Below, one piece after another: positions 1 through 14,112 of a stretch of 64,000 nucleotides of DNA. Numbering within the stretch: the stretch's first letter is position 1; every line of letters begins with the position of its first letter. Source of the stretch: Alligator mississippiensis (lineage: Eukaryota > Chordata > Crocodylia > Alligatoridae); the NCBI RefSeq assembly GCF_030867095.1, contig NC_081835.1, positions 20,282,501-20,346,500 of the forward strand. Direction: 5' to 3'. The translations under genes and the position numbers were made by a program. The notes beneath the pieces are model-generated. The model was not told where the DNA came from, ran no database searches, and saw only the letters and a program-made list of their open reading frames with translations.

Positions 1-919
1 GCAAGACTGACATTGCCTGGACAGGCCCTCCCCATAGGAGATCATAGGTAGTCTGTCCCATAAAAAAGGATAATGAAGACTGATTCCTTGGGATGCCCTC
101 TCCATCTGGACCAGCACCACGCCATGCCACCTATCCACCCAGAGGCCCTGCCAGCGACTCCCCTCTGGACAATGCCTACTGGACAAAGACCTCTTTCCAG
201 CCTGGATAGGTAGCTATCACCACCACCCTCTCTTCGACCAAGGACTTGCCTCTGCTTCTCTTCCCTACCTGGACTCCACCCTTCCACCGAGTCTCTTTCT
301 CCTGCTGCCATTGTGAGTGCGTGTGTGCATGTGGGGGTGCTTGTGCGAGTGTGCGTAGGAACCAAGCTGTACAGTACAGTGTTCATTTAATAAAACTGTT
401 ATTTGGAACCCTGAGTTAGGTTTTGCTTTACTACGGTTCCAGCCCTGCTTCAATCTCTGCTCCTTGCCCCTCTAACTTCTGCCTCATTTCTCCCTCTCCT
501 GCTTCTGGCTCACTGCCACCTCCAACACCTGTCCCATGCTCCTGTGGCTCCAGCCGTCCTGAGCTCCTCTCTGCCTGCAAACCCCTGTTTCTTTGCCACT
601 GTCTCATCCACACTGCCTTTTTCCCAGATCTCTGCCACTGTTAATGCCTTGTCCCCACTGCCTTTTCCCCTGATCTCCCAACTTTCTACCCTTGTCTCCT
701 GGCTGTTTCCTCCTTGTCACTGGGCTTTTTCCCTTGCTTCCACCCTGGCACCAGGTGACCCCGAGTAACCCCAGGGCCACTTGACCTTAAGTAACCCCAA
801 GCCTCAGTTCCTCAGCCAGCTTCTCTCTAGTCTAATGGTTCTAATCCCAGGTCCAGCAACTTTCACTCCTTACACTTTCACTCTCACCTTAACCTTCCCT
901 CAGGTATCCCAAGTACCAC
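1..919 (+). other. Pyrimidine-rich intergenic stretch with an AATAAA
   Basis: AATAAA at 389-394 followed by ACTGTTATTTGG could be a plus-strand 3' end or part of an unrecognised repeat. From 420 to 760 the plus strand is strongly C/T-rich with imperfect repeats of ACTGCCTTTT-type text. I find no exon or open frame worth calling. Confidence 0.3.
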
Positions 920-1230
920 AAACACACACATACATACTGTACCATCCAAGTTAGGAACTCGCCTGTGTGTATGTGTAGGTGGGTGGTGCGTGTGTGAACT
1001 GGTGAATATATGCATCATAGTGTGCGTGATATACGAATTAGTGATCCGTGTACACGTACAGAGACAACCAATTGTCGTCTAATCTTTGGTGTGTAGTGTG
1101 TATGTGCTTGAACTGGTGATAGGTATGCATGTGCCTAGGCTGGTTTGGATGCGTCTGAGTTGGTAGAGAGTGAGGGAGAGGGTGAGAGTGTGTGTACACA
1201 CCTAATTGATTTGTGTGTTTGTATATGTGC
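920..1230 (+). repeat. Degenerate TG-rich tandem region
   Basis: TG/TATG-rich text with a recurring block, GAACTGGTGA at 996-1005 and 1110-1119 (114 bp apart), each followed by TATGCAT. It suggests an eroded minisatellite or an expanded CA/TG repeat. Confidence 0.6.
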
Positions 1231-4200
1231 AATTGTCACAGCCTCCTGTCTAACAGTGCAATATTGAGATCCTGAGAGTTGGCCTGACCCCATAGGGCAA
1301 CAAGGCGAGGGGCATGCTGAGTCTCCCAAGGCCCTGCCTGGTACCATGAACTGCAACCTGCATGGATGCTGGAATGGGATTTTGTGGGTGGGTGTATTAG
1401 TAATGTTTTCACTTCCTCTTGAGGCAATTCATCCTCTGGCTCCAGGATCTCAGGAAGAATCCTGCAGGAAAGGATAGGTTTTGGGTTGCCCTGGGTACAA
1501 GGACTAGAAACAATGGAGGCTCTCAATCTCTGAGCAAAGGGAACAGCGTTCTACTCGGATGCTTTGTTGTGCAACGTGCCTCTTCAAACACTCCCTACGG
1601 GTGGGTGGCCTATCTGGACTTATGCCTGCTTTGTATTTTCCAGCAGCTGCTTGCAGGAGGTCCCAGGGGCTGTGCCTGGAACCGAGGGCCTGCACGGACT
1701 CTCCTGGAGCAACAGCCTACCTGGGGGCAGCTGCACAGGACACTAGTGGCTGACTTACATGACAAACACATGGCAGGCCAGGCCCCATCATGTGTTAGCT
1801 TTGGGGGTACAAGGCATTACCAGGCAGAAGAAACAAATGTAGGAGTAAGAAAGGAGGCAAGGTGCCTGCCAGCCCCTAGGGTGTACACGAGTGCTTTCCA
1901 TTCCCTCCCGCAGGCCCGTACAGTCCTTCAGGACGGGCTGCATTGGGTTCCTACGAATGAGTCTGGTCAGATCCCAGGCAGGCAGTCTCACCCTCCCTGT
2001 TCAGGACAAGCCCCAAAACAGATGTCCTGTGCCAGCAGCAGGGAATAGCCATCTCTTCCCAGCAAGAATAAATCATCTCAGCAGCCCCCAGAAGAGGACG
2101 TAGAGCCGGGCAGTGCTGTGTAAACAAGGCCCTGTTGGGAAGGAGTGAGGGAAAGCAAGTGGTGGAGAAGCCCTAATTGAAAACACGGGCGCGGAGCTGC
2201 CCTGTCACCCGCTGCTTCCTGAGTCACAGTGAATGAGGAGTAAATAGAAACCCAAGCCGGAGAGCTGGCTGCCTCCGGGTGGCTTGCTGGCATTGTTCCT
2301 CTTTGCAGAGAGGACTTGGGTGCTCTCACAGCTTTCTTCCTGCGCTGGGTCTATAGCCTCCCTTGGCCTGGGCCCAAAGCCCTCCCTTCAGCCAGCGGAG
2401 AAGGAACATTTAGCTGCTGTCAACAGCTGGAATTCCTAGAAGCGAAGAAGACAAAAGGTCACCTGAGTCCAGGGTCCATGGCAGAGGGAAGGAGCCAGGG
2501 TGGTTGGTAGGAGAACACAGTCAAAGCGACCCTCTGTGCATGGCCTGATCTGATCTACTGTAGGCTTCAAGATAAACCACTGTGATCTTTAGCCCAGCTT
2601 TCCCCAGCGAGTTCAGCTGAGGGAAAACAAGCTCTCTGGCCTCGTACAGTCTAGTTCTGCTCCCGATTAAAGACACCATTAACATCTTGATGGTTCTATC
2701 TTCACAACCCACAGTGATCCTGAGAAGGTGGGTGTCAGGGTATTTCAGCAGGGGCCCACCACATAGTGTGCAACAGAGCTGATCAGGGAGGTGCATCTCA
2801 CCTTCAAAGGAACCCCCTCTACACCCCAACACTTTTCCTGGGGTTGGGTTTCCGCTGGCCTTCCTCAGCCCCCAGCCAGCTGCTGACCTGTCTCCCAGAG
2901 CTGTAGGGGTGCAACCCTGGAAAGAACAGACTGCACTGCCTGGGGAGCAGCAGCACAGGAGCACAGCTGGCTTTTTGCACCTCATCATCCTGAAGACACC
3001 TCAGACCACAAAACTGCAGAGGTGCAACAGTAGAGGTATGAACTTGCACACCCTTGGCTTCCTGCTGCTTCTCCCACAACACCACTGAGTTGAGAACATC
3101 CTGGCCACCACTACAGGGCGATGGCTAGGTCCGTGAGCACTGATTTTGTTAGTGACTAACCCCCAAGCACAAACACCCACTGCTGATCTCTGCCTCCTTC
3201 CCCTGAGAGCATTCTGTGCAGTTCACAAAGGACTCCTCCCAGAAACACCGTGATGCCATGAGGAGGGGAGGGGATCACATTCAAGCAGCAAGGTGCAATG
3301 GTGCTTGGAACAAACCGCAGGAGTCCTGGCTCCCAGTAATGCACCTCCACTGCCAGGTCATTCATCCTTCTTCTGCATAAAAACCATGAAATGACAAGGA
3401 AGGGCTTGTGTGCCTCCAGAGCTCCACTTGGAGCAGTCAAGAAGGCCTGTCCACATCAGTCACTGCACGTGAGGCATCAGAGGTCTTGCCCTGCTGTCCA
3501 CCTTTCAACAAGGCTCCAAGTGCGCAAGGCCTGGCCAGCTTAGGGTGGCTGGGGAATGGGGCAGTGATTGGACTGTAGGACAACTCTGAAGGTAAGGAAG
3601 GTGATGCCACCCAATGGCTGCCTGGACATCCAGGGCTCAGGCTGGATTCCTGATTGCTGCTGCAGGCAATGCCGTGTCCTGGGCAATGAGTTGGTGGCTC
3701 TGAGTTCACTCCTGAAAATTCATTGCTATTGTTTCTACTCTAGATATACTTCCTCCAGTATCACCCAGCTGGCAGCCTGTATCCCAGCCCAGATTCACTC
3801 CTGAGCCCCAAGACAACTCCATGTGGCTGGATGGGGCCAGCTGGCTCTTGCCGGTGCACTACGGAGCCAGGGCAGTCACTTGGAATGCAAACTCCAAGCC
3901 CGCAGTCTGGGCAGCAAGCTCAAATATAGCACGTTACCTAAGATGGAATGAAAATACCAATTTAATGGAAATTACACCCTGGGCATCCAGGGCTTTGGCT
4001 GGTGCCCTGGACAGAGGGCTCTTTACCCCATCCTCCCCCAGGAGGCCTCCCCTTAGCCGAATTCCTTGGGGGCCTGGAGAAATTGCAGGGCAGGTAGATT
4101 GCACCACCCAGTACAGGGTCTCAGACAAAACTGGGAAGGAGCAGTCAGCAACTCGCAGCCTATTTTGAGGAAACCACAATGACACTCAGCGGGGTGCAAG

Positions 4201-7200
4201 TGGGATCATTGGAAGGTACCACGTTCACTGCTCACGAGACCTGACCGCCCACATCACAACAGCTCTGCCCGGGGAAATAAATTACACAGCGGGACGAGAG
4301 AGGTAATTGGAGCCTGCAGGAACAGAGTCAATACTGGGCTTTAGCTATTGTATTTTTACCCTATACAAATACACAAGTTTTATTTTGGACAAAGCAGCTC
4401 CAACAGTGCTGATACCTCCCATTCCTTGCTCCAGCCCCACCCTGTGAGCCTCGGACTTTCCACCAGCTGGCACATGCCCTGCCACCTTGCATTTTCACAC
4501 ATACACAGCCCCTACACCTTACAGTCCCACCCCACCTCTTCTATCCCTCCCCTACAGCCTCCATCATCCCCATGAAGGCCTCTCCTTAGCAATCCCACAG
4601 CATCCTCTGTCTACAGCCTCACTGCAGTACCTCTATTATCCCCTGATCAGAGCCTGCCTCCCGCTGTTAAACTATTCATGTCCCTGTTGTCACTGCCTTC
4701 AAAGGCAAGCTCAGTCATGGGCTTTTCCTGCTTTGGCACCAGAATTTCCCCAGCCACCAGCCTGGGCCCAAGAGGCCTCAGCACTTCTGCTCTAAGATCA
4801 TCAGCAGTTTCTATTTGGGATTTAAAAAAAAAAAAAAATACCCTCTTCAGTCAACAACTCAGCAACATTTTCCCTGTGTCAGGCTTTCACAAGTAAGCCT
4901 CTGCACTGCCTCAGAGACTGGTTGTCTGTAGCAGACAGAAGAGGAGATCAGTGCTCCAGCCACCCTCTAGCCCCTTATCCTCAGCAAGAGCCAAAGCAGG
5001 CAATCAGACAACAGCCTAGTGAAATGCCAGGAACAACTGCTAATGAATGACCCCATTGCCCTCCTTTGAACCATTTCCAAGATGAGGTCCAGCCCAAGAT
5101 AATGAGTTCAGGTCTGAGCCTTTCAGTCCCACCAGGAGATGGACAAGAGGAGGGAATTCAAAGAAGAGCTGCCAAGGGGCTGGAGGGACTGATTCACTGG
5201 GAAAGCTAAACAGGTCTCTCTCAGGCAAACAGTGATTAAGATGGGATTCAGCCCTCCACAGCTGCTGGAGGACTGGACACACCAAGGCAAAGAGAAAAGG
5301 GGCGATTGGAAGTGGGAGCAATGGACATAATTGGGAGAAAGGGGATGAAACTCAGGATGGTTTGAGATGCAACTATCAGAGCCATATTCTAAGCTTGCAG
5401 TAATCTCCCAAGACGATGCACTGGAACCCTACTGCTACAGCGTGGTATTTATACCAAGCACTAAGAATCACCCAAACAAGGCTGTAGGTGCCTCTGGCAG
5501 AAGCTACAGGGCCAACCACAATCTACCTGTGGGTAGCTTAGGCCCAAATCCTCCTTCACACATGGTGGTTTTCAGCTCTTGGAAAGCAATGAACATGTGT
5601 CAAGGCTGAGCAAGGAATTCAGCATCCAAGCCCTGGCTTCTGCCTCCAGTAAGGGGGCGCACAGCACCTACCTCTTTTGCACCATAAAAGCCTAATGAGC
5701 TGCAAACAAAGTCAGAATGAATGACTCTGCCAGAATTAGGTCAATGATTTCCTTAGAAGGAGCCAGGGTCAAAATCACCACAGGATTTGGTTTATTCAAC
5801 TCCTAGCCAACAGCTACTGCTGTGACCCAGGCGTGTCATCTGCCTGGTCCCACCAGCCACTAGGCCATAGAGCTGTATAGCAGATAGGCTGGAGTTTACC
5901 TTTGGTGTCAGAATTCTGGCTGCTCCCAAGAGGCCTAGGAGCTGGGCTAGGTCTGCAGGCAGTACAGAGCAGGTCCATATGGGCTGCCAGCCTACACAGG
6001 GAGAAACAGCCATATCAGAGCACGGCAGGTGCTCCCAGGGACTCCCCGACAGCCAGGCGAAGCTCCAGGCAGAGAAGCAGTGGGGAGCATGATTCTCAGC
6101 ATCCCAGCTCAGCTCCCCGAGAGGGTGGAAATTCCATCCTGCCAGGCATATAAATAGGACTGTTAGTGCCATTTCTGGAGCCTGACTTACGGGAAGACCA
6201 AGGAGGGAAGTGGAATGAGATTAATACAGCAGAAAGTTCTTAGGAAAGGGCTGCACAGTGGAAGGAAGGGGAGGAAGGGAGGGTCTAGGATACTCTGGAA
6301 ACAGAAGCCCGCAGACTTAGATGGCAGGGGACCTTGGGGCAAGGTTTATCAACAGAGACAATTATTTTTCTGCTCAAGATGCTTAGATGTTGCTCTGTCA
6401 GCCTGGGACTGTTGTTTTTTTGTTTATTTTTTGATTTATGTATCCCAGGCCAAATTAGTCGAAACTAATTCCAAATCCAAGAGTCCAGAACCAGTAGTGG
6501 CCCTACTACCGGCAAACAGCGCTGCTGCAAACAGCTGGACCGGGGAAGAATCCAATGAGCAGGTCAGAGAGGCCTATAAGGCCACCATGCAGGCAGCGCC
6601 CTCAGCCTTGCACAGAGTTGCTATAAGTTCACCTGGGGGTTCAATGCGTGGGAAGGCAGTCACGAAGAGCTTGGAGGCCTCTGCGTCAGAGCATGCCAAA
6701 CCCTTCTTCCCCCGCCCAAACATCTCTGCATTAACAAGGGTAGCAGGGCCCTTCTGGCACTTTACAAGGGGGTTTTCACAGCCACTTCTATTCTGGGGCA
6801 GTGCTCACGGTTCTTGGCTGACTAGAAGAAAATAAGAAGTGAGCCGTGCGTCACAACCACGTCCTCATTTCCTGGGGACTTGCACACTTCCGATGGCTCA
6901 CGTGGCCCTCCCTGGTGACCTACAACTAGCACCTGCCTTCCCCAGCACAGGTAAATAGCTCCAGGCACTGGGGACACTGGGGAGCAAAAAACTGTAACAC
7001 ATTAACGCAGGAAACATTTAACACTTAGCACACCCAGGGCATGAAGGGGGTGAGGACAGGAGACTCCCCCATCTCCCCCCCAGGTAGTTTGCCCCCTCAG
7101 GCACACAGGACTGTGGTGATCACAGGTCCATCCTACCTCAGGGTAATGGAGATGGACAGAAAACCCACCTTGCAGAGGCAGAGCAAGTTCCACCAGAAAA

Positions 7201-10200
7201 TTGGGCTCCACATTGATCGGTCCAGTTGAAACTCACTCTCACTGGTCCTGCCACAGCCTGTTGCATTTGGCCACCGAAATAAAAAGGAAGACTTTTTCCA
7301 GCTGGTTCTTCCACCCAAAGGTGTACTGTCAGGACACATGAGGGATGGAGCCCCCGTACCAGATGAAGCAGATTGCAAAGGGCATACCCAAATGTACAGA
7401 TAACTGGCGTGGCATATGGTGACACAGAGATCGACTGTGGTCAGTGAACCCTGCAGGTGGGTTCTAGGCAGAGGAAAGAGAACGTGAAGCAAAGCGTGAG
7501 AGTGGGGGTGACTCAGAGGGGCAGGCTGAGGAGCTAAGCAAGGGTCCTTCTGCCCTGAGCAATCCCTTCTCTCCAGCCATCACAGGATTCCTATGCCTCA
7601 AACTGCAGATTTCTTATGTGAACAGAACAGCCTGGAGCCTCCTCCAGAGCGCCGAGGCCAAATAAGAACCACCTTGGACTTGCTCCTGGTAGCTCCAGAC
7701 ATGGGACATCAGGCTACATTAGCCATTAACATCCAATAATAGGATCCAGGTTCCTTCCCATGCAGCTCTAGTCCTGATGGGCTCAGCACAGGGGCTTGTA
7801 TTGCTCACAGTCCCCTTGAGATTCAAGGCCACAAAGGGTAAGGGCCATTGGCCAAAATGACTCCAGTGCCCTCAGTGGCAGCACTGGGATGAATGGAACG
7901 GAGATTCTGCTGGAGCAGACCCCCACTAACGGCCAGGGAGGTACTCCAGAGAAAACCTCACTGCATATGGTGCACAGAAGTTGACAACGTGAGCATAAGG
8001 GGAATGCTGTGTGTCTGTGTTTGGAGGGGGGGGGGGCAGGGCAGTACAAGGGTGTTGGAGTGGTTGGGGGAAGAACATTTTGGTTCCAGAAGGATGACAA
8101 AAAATAATTAAAAAAAAAAATCATAAGCCTTCCATTTTCCTGCCAGGTCTCGTATTACCTGAGTTAGGGCAGGCCAGCTTCTGCATCCTGGAGAAATATG
8201 TTGCATCTCAATGTGGGGGAAGGGGAATAGCTGGGAGGATTCCAGGGACTCTCGGCCTCTTCCCAGTAACAGCCTAGAGTATAAATTCCTGCCGCCTGTC
8301 CCTGTCTCCCATTCCCAGCCTGGGGGTGAATGGATGGGAAACGAGGAGCCAGGATGTCCCAGCCTTGTGCACACCAGGAGAAAAGGGCCTTTAGATTCCT
8401 GCCAAGCTGCCCTGGGCAGATCCTTCTCCTCCTTGGTAACAAGTCAGCAGCTGCCAATGCTGCTTGTGTCCCTGTCAGCTGGAGCGGCTCTTGCTTCCTG
8501 CACCGCAGCTGCTGGGACATGAGCCAGTGCAGCTCAGTGCTCGCTGGGCTGGCTTTGCTTCTGCAAGCTCCAGAATGAAACCCTCATCTCTGCCTGCCTG
8601 CCCCCCACCCCACATGCCTGCCACCAATCCTGCTTTCCCCATGACCATGTAGCTGCTAAGCTCTGACCCTCCCAACACACCTGCACATCACTGCCACTGC
8701 CCTACTCCTGACAAGCACCTCCCCAACCTTCACAGAAAGGCGGGGAGGGGGGGGGCAGGGGGGAGGAGGAGAATCTTAATCCTTAAAAATTACTCATCTC
8801 CCCGATTTTTCCTGGACCAGCACAGCAACATCACCCCAGCACCAAACTAACATCTCTTCCTATGGCCTCTTCCTATGGTTTCCTTTACACTAACAGCACC
8901 AGGGCAAAGACGTGGCAGGACACCAATGAAATGGCCTTGGTTTCCCCCCCTCCACAAAACAAATGCAACAGCCTGCCCCTATCGCAGAAGGAGGCCCTGA
9001 TACTGCAATGCTAGAGAGCCAATATGAACCTACCACATGCTGCCAATGAAACACCAGCACTTCCTACTTCCCTGGGCACCTCTTCAGCATCACAACCCAG
9101 TTAGCCAGTGTCAGCAGGAAACTGGCCTGACTGGATGATATTTAATCATCAGTGCAGACTCTCTGGGCCTGATGATGGTCTCAGTTGCACCAGTTGACAA
9201 CAGCAGCATTGTCCTGGTTTTACACCAGTGTAATGAAGGTCAGGGCCTGGGTCCTAGCTCCATCGTTTCAACCACCTCTCTGAGTAAGCTGCTCAACCCT
9301 GGAAAATAATGCAAATCACATCTCTTGGACAAGAGGTGTAGCAGTATCCCACCCAGAGCCAAAGGAAACAGTGGAGGAATTTAGACTGGCAGGATGTAAT
9401 TTGGGATTAGAAAAATCCCACCAAGTGGCCTGGCTCCCCCGTGAAGCTGTGTCTATATTGCTGCCATCATAATCCACCAAGAAGCATGCCCTGCCCACCC
9501 ACACCAAACCTAGACACGAGGCAGGAAGTGTTAACCACCTCCTACTCCAAAACATGCCAGAGATGTACATCTCTCTTTTTGAGTCTATTTTTTTTTTTTT
9601 TTTGCAGAGGACACACTGTCTGGAGCACCGTGGAAGCAGTATAGACATGTCCTGAATCAGGACTGAACACCTTGGTGTTATCCCAGAGGATTAACCGGCG
9701 CCTCCCACTGGTTTTACACTGGGTTTCTCTGGCCAGGGTGGACCCAGACAGAGACTTTGATGCAGTCACTGCCCAAGGTGGTCAGGTAAAAGAAGTTGCA
9801 AGTCAACCAGCAAATAAAGCTTTGGCCGCCTGCCTCTTCAGTTCTGAGGTGACATAGTTGTTCAGCTAAGCTGTGCAGGGATACAGCATGGTTGTCAGGC
9901 ACCTTCGGAGCTCAGATGCTGCTCCCAGCAGGCTCTGGAATCAAGATAACTCCTAACAAGGAGGCAGCTTAGCAGAGGGTGTTTGGATAACACCTGTTAC
10001 CATACAATTCAGAGAAGGTGTTTTCACCCAGCTATTGCTAGTCCAGCCGCTCTGTTCTGTTCTTATGAGCCCCCGGCTGCAGCATCACTGTAGCCATGTG
10101 CACAGAGTAACACTACACTTGGGACCGCTTAGTTCTGAGCCCCTTGACTCGCTTGTGTTTCTGGGGCTGAGAGGCATGGCTTGGGAGGGGCCCAGTGTGA

Positions 10201-11789
10201 GGGCAGCAGGAGCCTCCTGCTGTACAGAGTTTATGGCTACCTTCTGGCCGGGTTTCCAGTAGAAGGGAGCTTTGCAGATGCACTAGATAATTCAGCATTT
10301 ACCATGGAGGGAGCAGGCTCTTGTGGCTCCAGTCATTTCCTGGGAGTGACTTGAACTCTTCAGCATGGGTGACCATGCAGGAAGCCTGCCGAGCAAAGAC
10401 ACACAATGCAGCTAGCCAGGAGCTGCCCCAGCCAAAGGCAGGAAGAGTCCCAAAGAAAGGGCCCGTCAGGGAAAGGGAGCATGGCTCGGGCAGCATTTAG
10501 TGGGTGGGGATGGTGACATGTCACCCTGGTCATCTATGCTGGACTGGGGTCATCCATAGCACAGGCAGGGAGCTGCGCTGTGGGGGTGGAGTAGACTGCA
10601 CTGAATGAAGGGCAAGGGGAGCAGAGTACACAAAAGACAAGAGTGCCTGGGGTTGCATTCCTTTGGGCCTGCTCCCAAGGGCTTCATCTCAGCCCAGCTC
10701 GGCATGTCCCTGGCGGCATCCCCTGCCCATTGTGTGCCAGACAAACCGTGTCATTGTGACTCAGCCTAGCTTGCGTCACTGCTGTGGGCACAGGGTGAGG
10801 GGTCCACGCTGCCTGAGCCAGGGGATCTTTGCACTCCCCTGAAGGGAACCTTTGAGCTGCCAGCTCTCAGGCCTGCAGGGAGAGCAGCCAACTGGGCTGT
10901 ACAGCTGATCCAGCAAGGGCAACCACTGAGATGGAGCATGGCAGCCAGCGAGGTGGGGGGAGGCAGAACAGCACAGGCAGGAGCTCCCAGCTGGGCTTCC
11001 AGCAAGCCAAGCCCATCCTGGCCCAGGACTAATGAAGGGAAGGGAGACGTGGACCCCAGAAAAAATGAGGGAGCAGGAAGAGATGCACCAGGCCAAATAA
11101 CTGGAAAGGATAGGCTGGGAGCTCCATTAACCCTTAGTGCAACACCAATGGATAAACTCCTCTGTAAATTTGCTTCCCCTCTCCCCCACCCTGAGGAAGC
11201 CCCACAGCCTTCCCAGATATCTGGCCTTCCCTTCCCCCTGAGATCCACTGATGTGTCCCTGTGTGCCCTTGGGGTGGGAAAGAATCAGCTCCTCGCAGCT
11301 GGAAACCTCCTGCAGACTCTGCTACAGCTTCCAGGGGCATCGTAAGAGTTAAATCGGTTTCTCTCTGCCTTGCTGAAGCCTTTCTACCCTCCTCTCCAAA
11401 CTGTCTACCTCCCTCCACCCAGTTTCTCCCCCTGCCTCTGTTGCTCCTATTCAAACTCCCTCCTGTTCACCAAGCCATGTGCCCCATCCCTTTCTTCCAT
11501 CAGATTCCTGGGAAACCCACCTGCTCCAAGCTCTCTCAGCCCCCTGGCACCATCTGCCCTGCCTGCCACTCTGCAAGGAAAATATGATCCCTTTACACTA
11601 GGTCCACTTCTGCCTTTGAACCCGTCTAGGAGCCAGAATGCAGACCTGCATTTCATGCCGTATAGAGCAATGTGCCAGATTCTGGGGCCATTGACAATGA
11701 CTGAACAAGCCCACATCTTACAGGAGCAGCAAGGGACGCTGGCTCCTTGAGGTTAGGCTCCAGGATCGTGTCCACAGTGACCTCCTCAC
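1231..11789. other. Intergenic, no gene recognised
   Basis: Only chance open frames occur here; none shows a known protein motif. Notable pieces are possible regulatory stretches at 2090-2300 and 4230-4400, the SINE-like fragment at 3290-3430, and homopolymers at 4822-4836 (A) and near 9589-9604 (T). Confidence 0.5.
3290..3430 (-). repeat. Possible MIR-like SINE fragment
   Basis: The reverse complement contains ACTGGGAGCCAGGACTCCTG preceded by GACCTGGCAGTGGAGG, similar to tRNA-derived SINE text common in reptiles. The right and left limits are uncertain. Confidence 0.35.
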
Positions 11790-13975
11790 ACCAAGGCTAA
11801 AGCCCTTGACTTCAGAAGGGCCAACTTCAATGAGCTTAGGAGACTAGTGGGGGAGGCACTAAGGGCCCAGAAGGTAGAGGAGATGGGAGCCCACGAGGGA
11901 TGGCCGTAACTTAAAGGGGGCGATCCTCCAGGCCCAAAGGATAACAGTCCCTGAGAGAAGCAAGGTGGGTAAGAGTGCTCAGAAACCCCCTTGGCTCAGC
12001 AAGGGCATTCAGCAATGCCTGAGGACTAAAAGGGGGGCATACAACCAGTGGAAGGGAGGAGATATCACCAAGGAGGAGTACTCCTCCTTGGCCCGGGAGT
12101 GTAGGAGAGCTATTAGGAAGGCCAAGACAGAGATGGAACTCAGGCTAGCAACCAGGATTAAGGACAACAAAAAGTCCTTTTTCAAGTACATTGGGAGCAA
12201 GAAGAGGGCACCAGGCAATGTAGGGCCCCTGCAAGACCCAAATGATAATCTTGTGGCTACGCCAGACAAGAAAGCTGATATTTTTAACAGTTTCTTTGCT
12301 TCTGTTTTCTTGAACAGGGACCGGGATATCCCACCTACCAGAAGTAGGGACAATCTTGGGGATAGCTCTGTCAGGCCTTCAGTCAGCGCAGATGTAGTTA
12401 GGGGTCTTCTGGAAGGGCTTAGACATTTTTAAATCTACAGGTCCAGATGCCCTCCACCCAAGGGTGTTGAGGGAGCTGGCAGGGGTCATTGCAGAGCCCT
12501 TGGCCCAGCTGTATGAGCATTCGTGGTCATCTGGCCAGGTGCCGGGGGATTGGAAACTGGCTAATGTGGCCCCAATTTTCAAGAAAGGGAGGAAGGAGGA
12601 CCCAAGTAACTATAGGCCTGTAAGCCTCACTTGGGTGCTAGGGAAGATCTTGGAGAGAAACATCAAGGAGCACATCTGTGGGGGGCCTGCAGGGGAGATC
12701 ATGCTCAGGGGCAATCAGCATGGGTTCATCAAAGGCAGGTTCTGCCTGACCAACCTGATTGCCTTCTATGACCAAGTAACTAAATCCTTGGATGATGGTG
12801 TCGCCGTGGACGTAGTCTTTCTGGACTTTAAGAAGGCCTTTGACACTGTCTCTCACCCCATCCTCATCAATAAATTAAGCAACTGTGGCATTGATGCCTG
12901 CACAGTTGGATGGGTAAAAAAAATTGGCTGATGGGGCGCACCCAGAGTAGTGGTGGACAGGTTGTACTCAAACTGGTGAGATGTGAGCAGTGGGGTCCCC
13001 CAGGGCTCGGTCCTCAGCCCCGCACTGTTTAATATCTTCATCAGCGATTTGGACGAGGGGGTGGAAAGCACGCTGTCCAAGTTTGCTGATGACACTAAGA
13101 TCTGGGGTGAGGTGGGCACACTTGAAGGGAGAGAGAGGCTGCAACTAGATTTAGACAGACGACAAAAGTGGGCAGACCAGAATAGGATGGGGTTCAATGT
13201 AGACAAATGCAAGGTGCTGCACCTTGGGAGAAGAAATCCACAACATACATACAGGCTGGGGAGTTCCCTTCTTGAAAGCAGAGGCAGAAAGGGATCTTGG
13301 AGTCATTATTGACTCCAAGAAGAACATGAGCCGCCAATGCCAGACCACAGCCAGTAAGGCCAGTCATACCTTGTCATGCATCCAAAGGTGCATCTCAAGC
13401 TGGTCCAGAGAGGTGATACTCCCCCTCTATGCAGCTTTGGTCAGGCTGCAGTTGGAGTACTGTGTCCAGTACTGAGCACCGCACTTCAAAAGGGATGTGG
13501 CCAGCCTGGAGAGGGTTCAGAGGAGGGCCACCCGCTTGGTGAGAGGGCAGCAGGACAGGCCCTACGAGGAGAGACTGAAGGACCTGAACCTGTTCAGCCT
13601 CAGCAAGAGGAGGCTGAGGGGAGACCTAGTGGCTGCCTACGAGCTCATCAGGGGAGATCAACAGCAAATAGGCAGAGCCCTTTTCTCCCCAGCACCACCT
13701 GGGGTGACAAGGAACAATGGTAATAAGCTGGTGGAAAATAGGTTTAGGTTAGAGATCAGAAGGCAATATTTTACAGTTAGGGTGGCCAAAATCTGGAACC
13801 AACTTCCCAGGGAAGTGGTCCTCGCCCCTACCTTGGGCAAATTGAAGAGGAGGTTGTATGAACACCTGCCTGGGGTCTTGTGAACCCAGCATTCATTCCT
13901 GCCTGTGGCAGGGGGTCAGGCTAGATGATCTGGTCAGGTCCCTCCTGACCCTAGCTACTGTGAAACTATGGCTAT
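11790..13975 (+). mobile_element. 5'-truncated, decayed CR1 LINE
   Basis: This is a CR1-clade non-LTR retrotransposon fragment, sense strand plus. It covers the linker after the endonuclease (KGIQQCLRTKRGAYNQWKGG, from about 12010), the reverse transcriptase (APIFKKGRKEDPSNYRPVSL at about 12570, a QHGF block, FLDFKKAFDTVSH), the [13 protein letters not shown] motif at about 12984, and FADD catalytic residues at 13082-13093. The C-terminal part ends near 13880 with stop TGA. The frame is broken near 12430, 12915 and 13275, and by a stop near 13474. The 3' end has the usual CR1 tail shape. The 5' part, including the endonuclease, is absent, so it is immobile. Confidence 0.9.
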
Positions 13976-14112
13976 ACACTCCCATGGGGTCACTGCACAG
14001 GCAGACTCCAAGGCATGGACAATTCTGAAATTGGAGACCTCCATATGTGAGGGAGCCACCACCTCAGAGCTGGCAACAGTAATAACCAGCCTCTAAACTG
14101 GACTCCTCAGAG

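Noticed and set aside
389..394. AATAAA as a confirmed gene 3' end
   Set aside because: No upstream open frame or G/T-rich downstream element supports it; it may belong to an unrecognised repeat.
1419..2048. 209-codon plus-strand open frame
   Set aside because: No recognisable domain, no codon pattern of a real gene, overlaps open frames in other phases.
6215..6835. 206-codon plus-strand open frame
   Set aside because: No motif, single open block with no flanking splice-compatible exons I could identify; likely chance.
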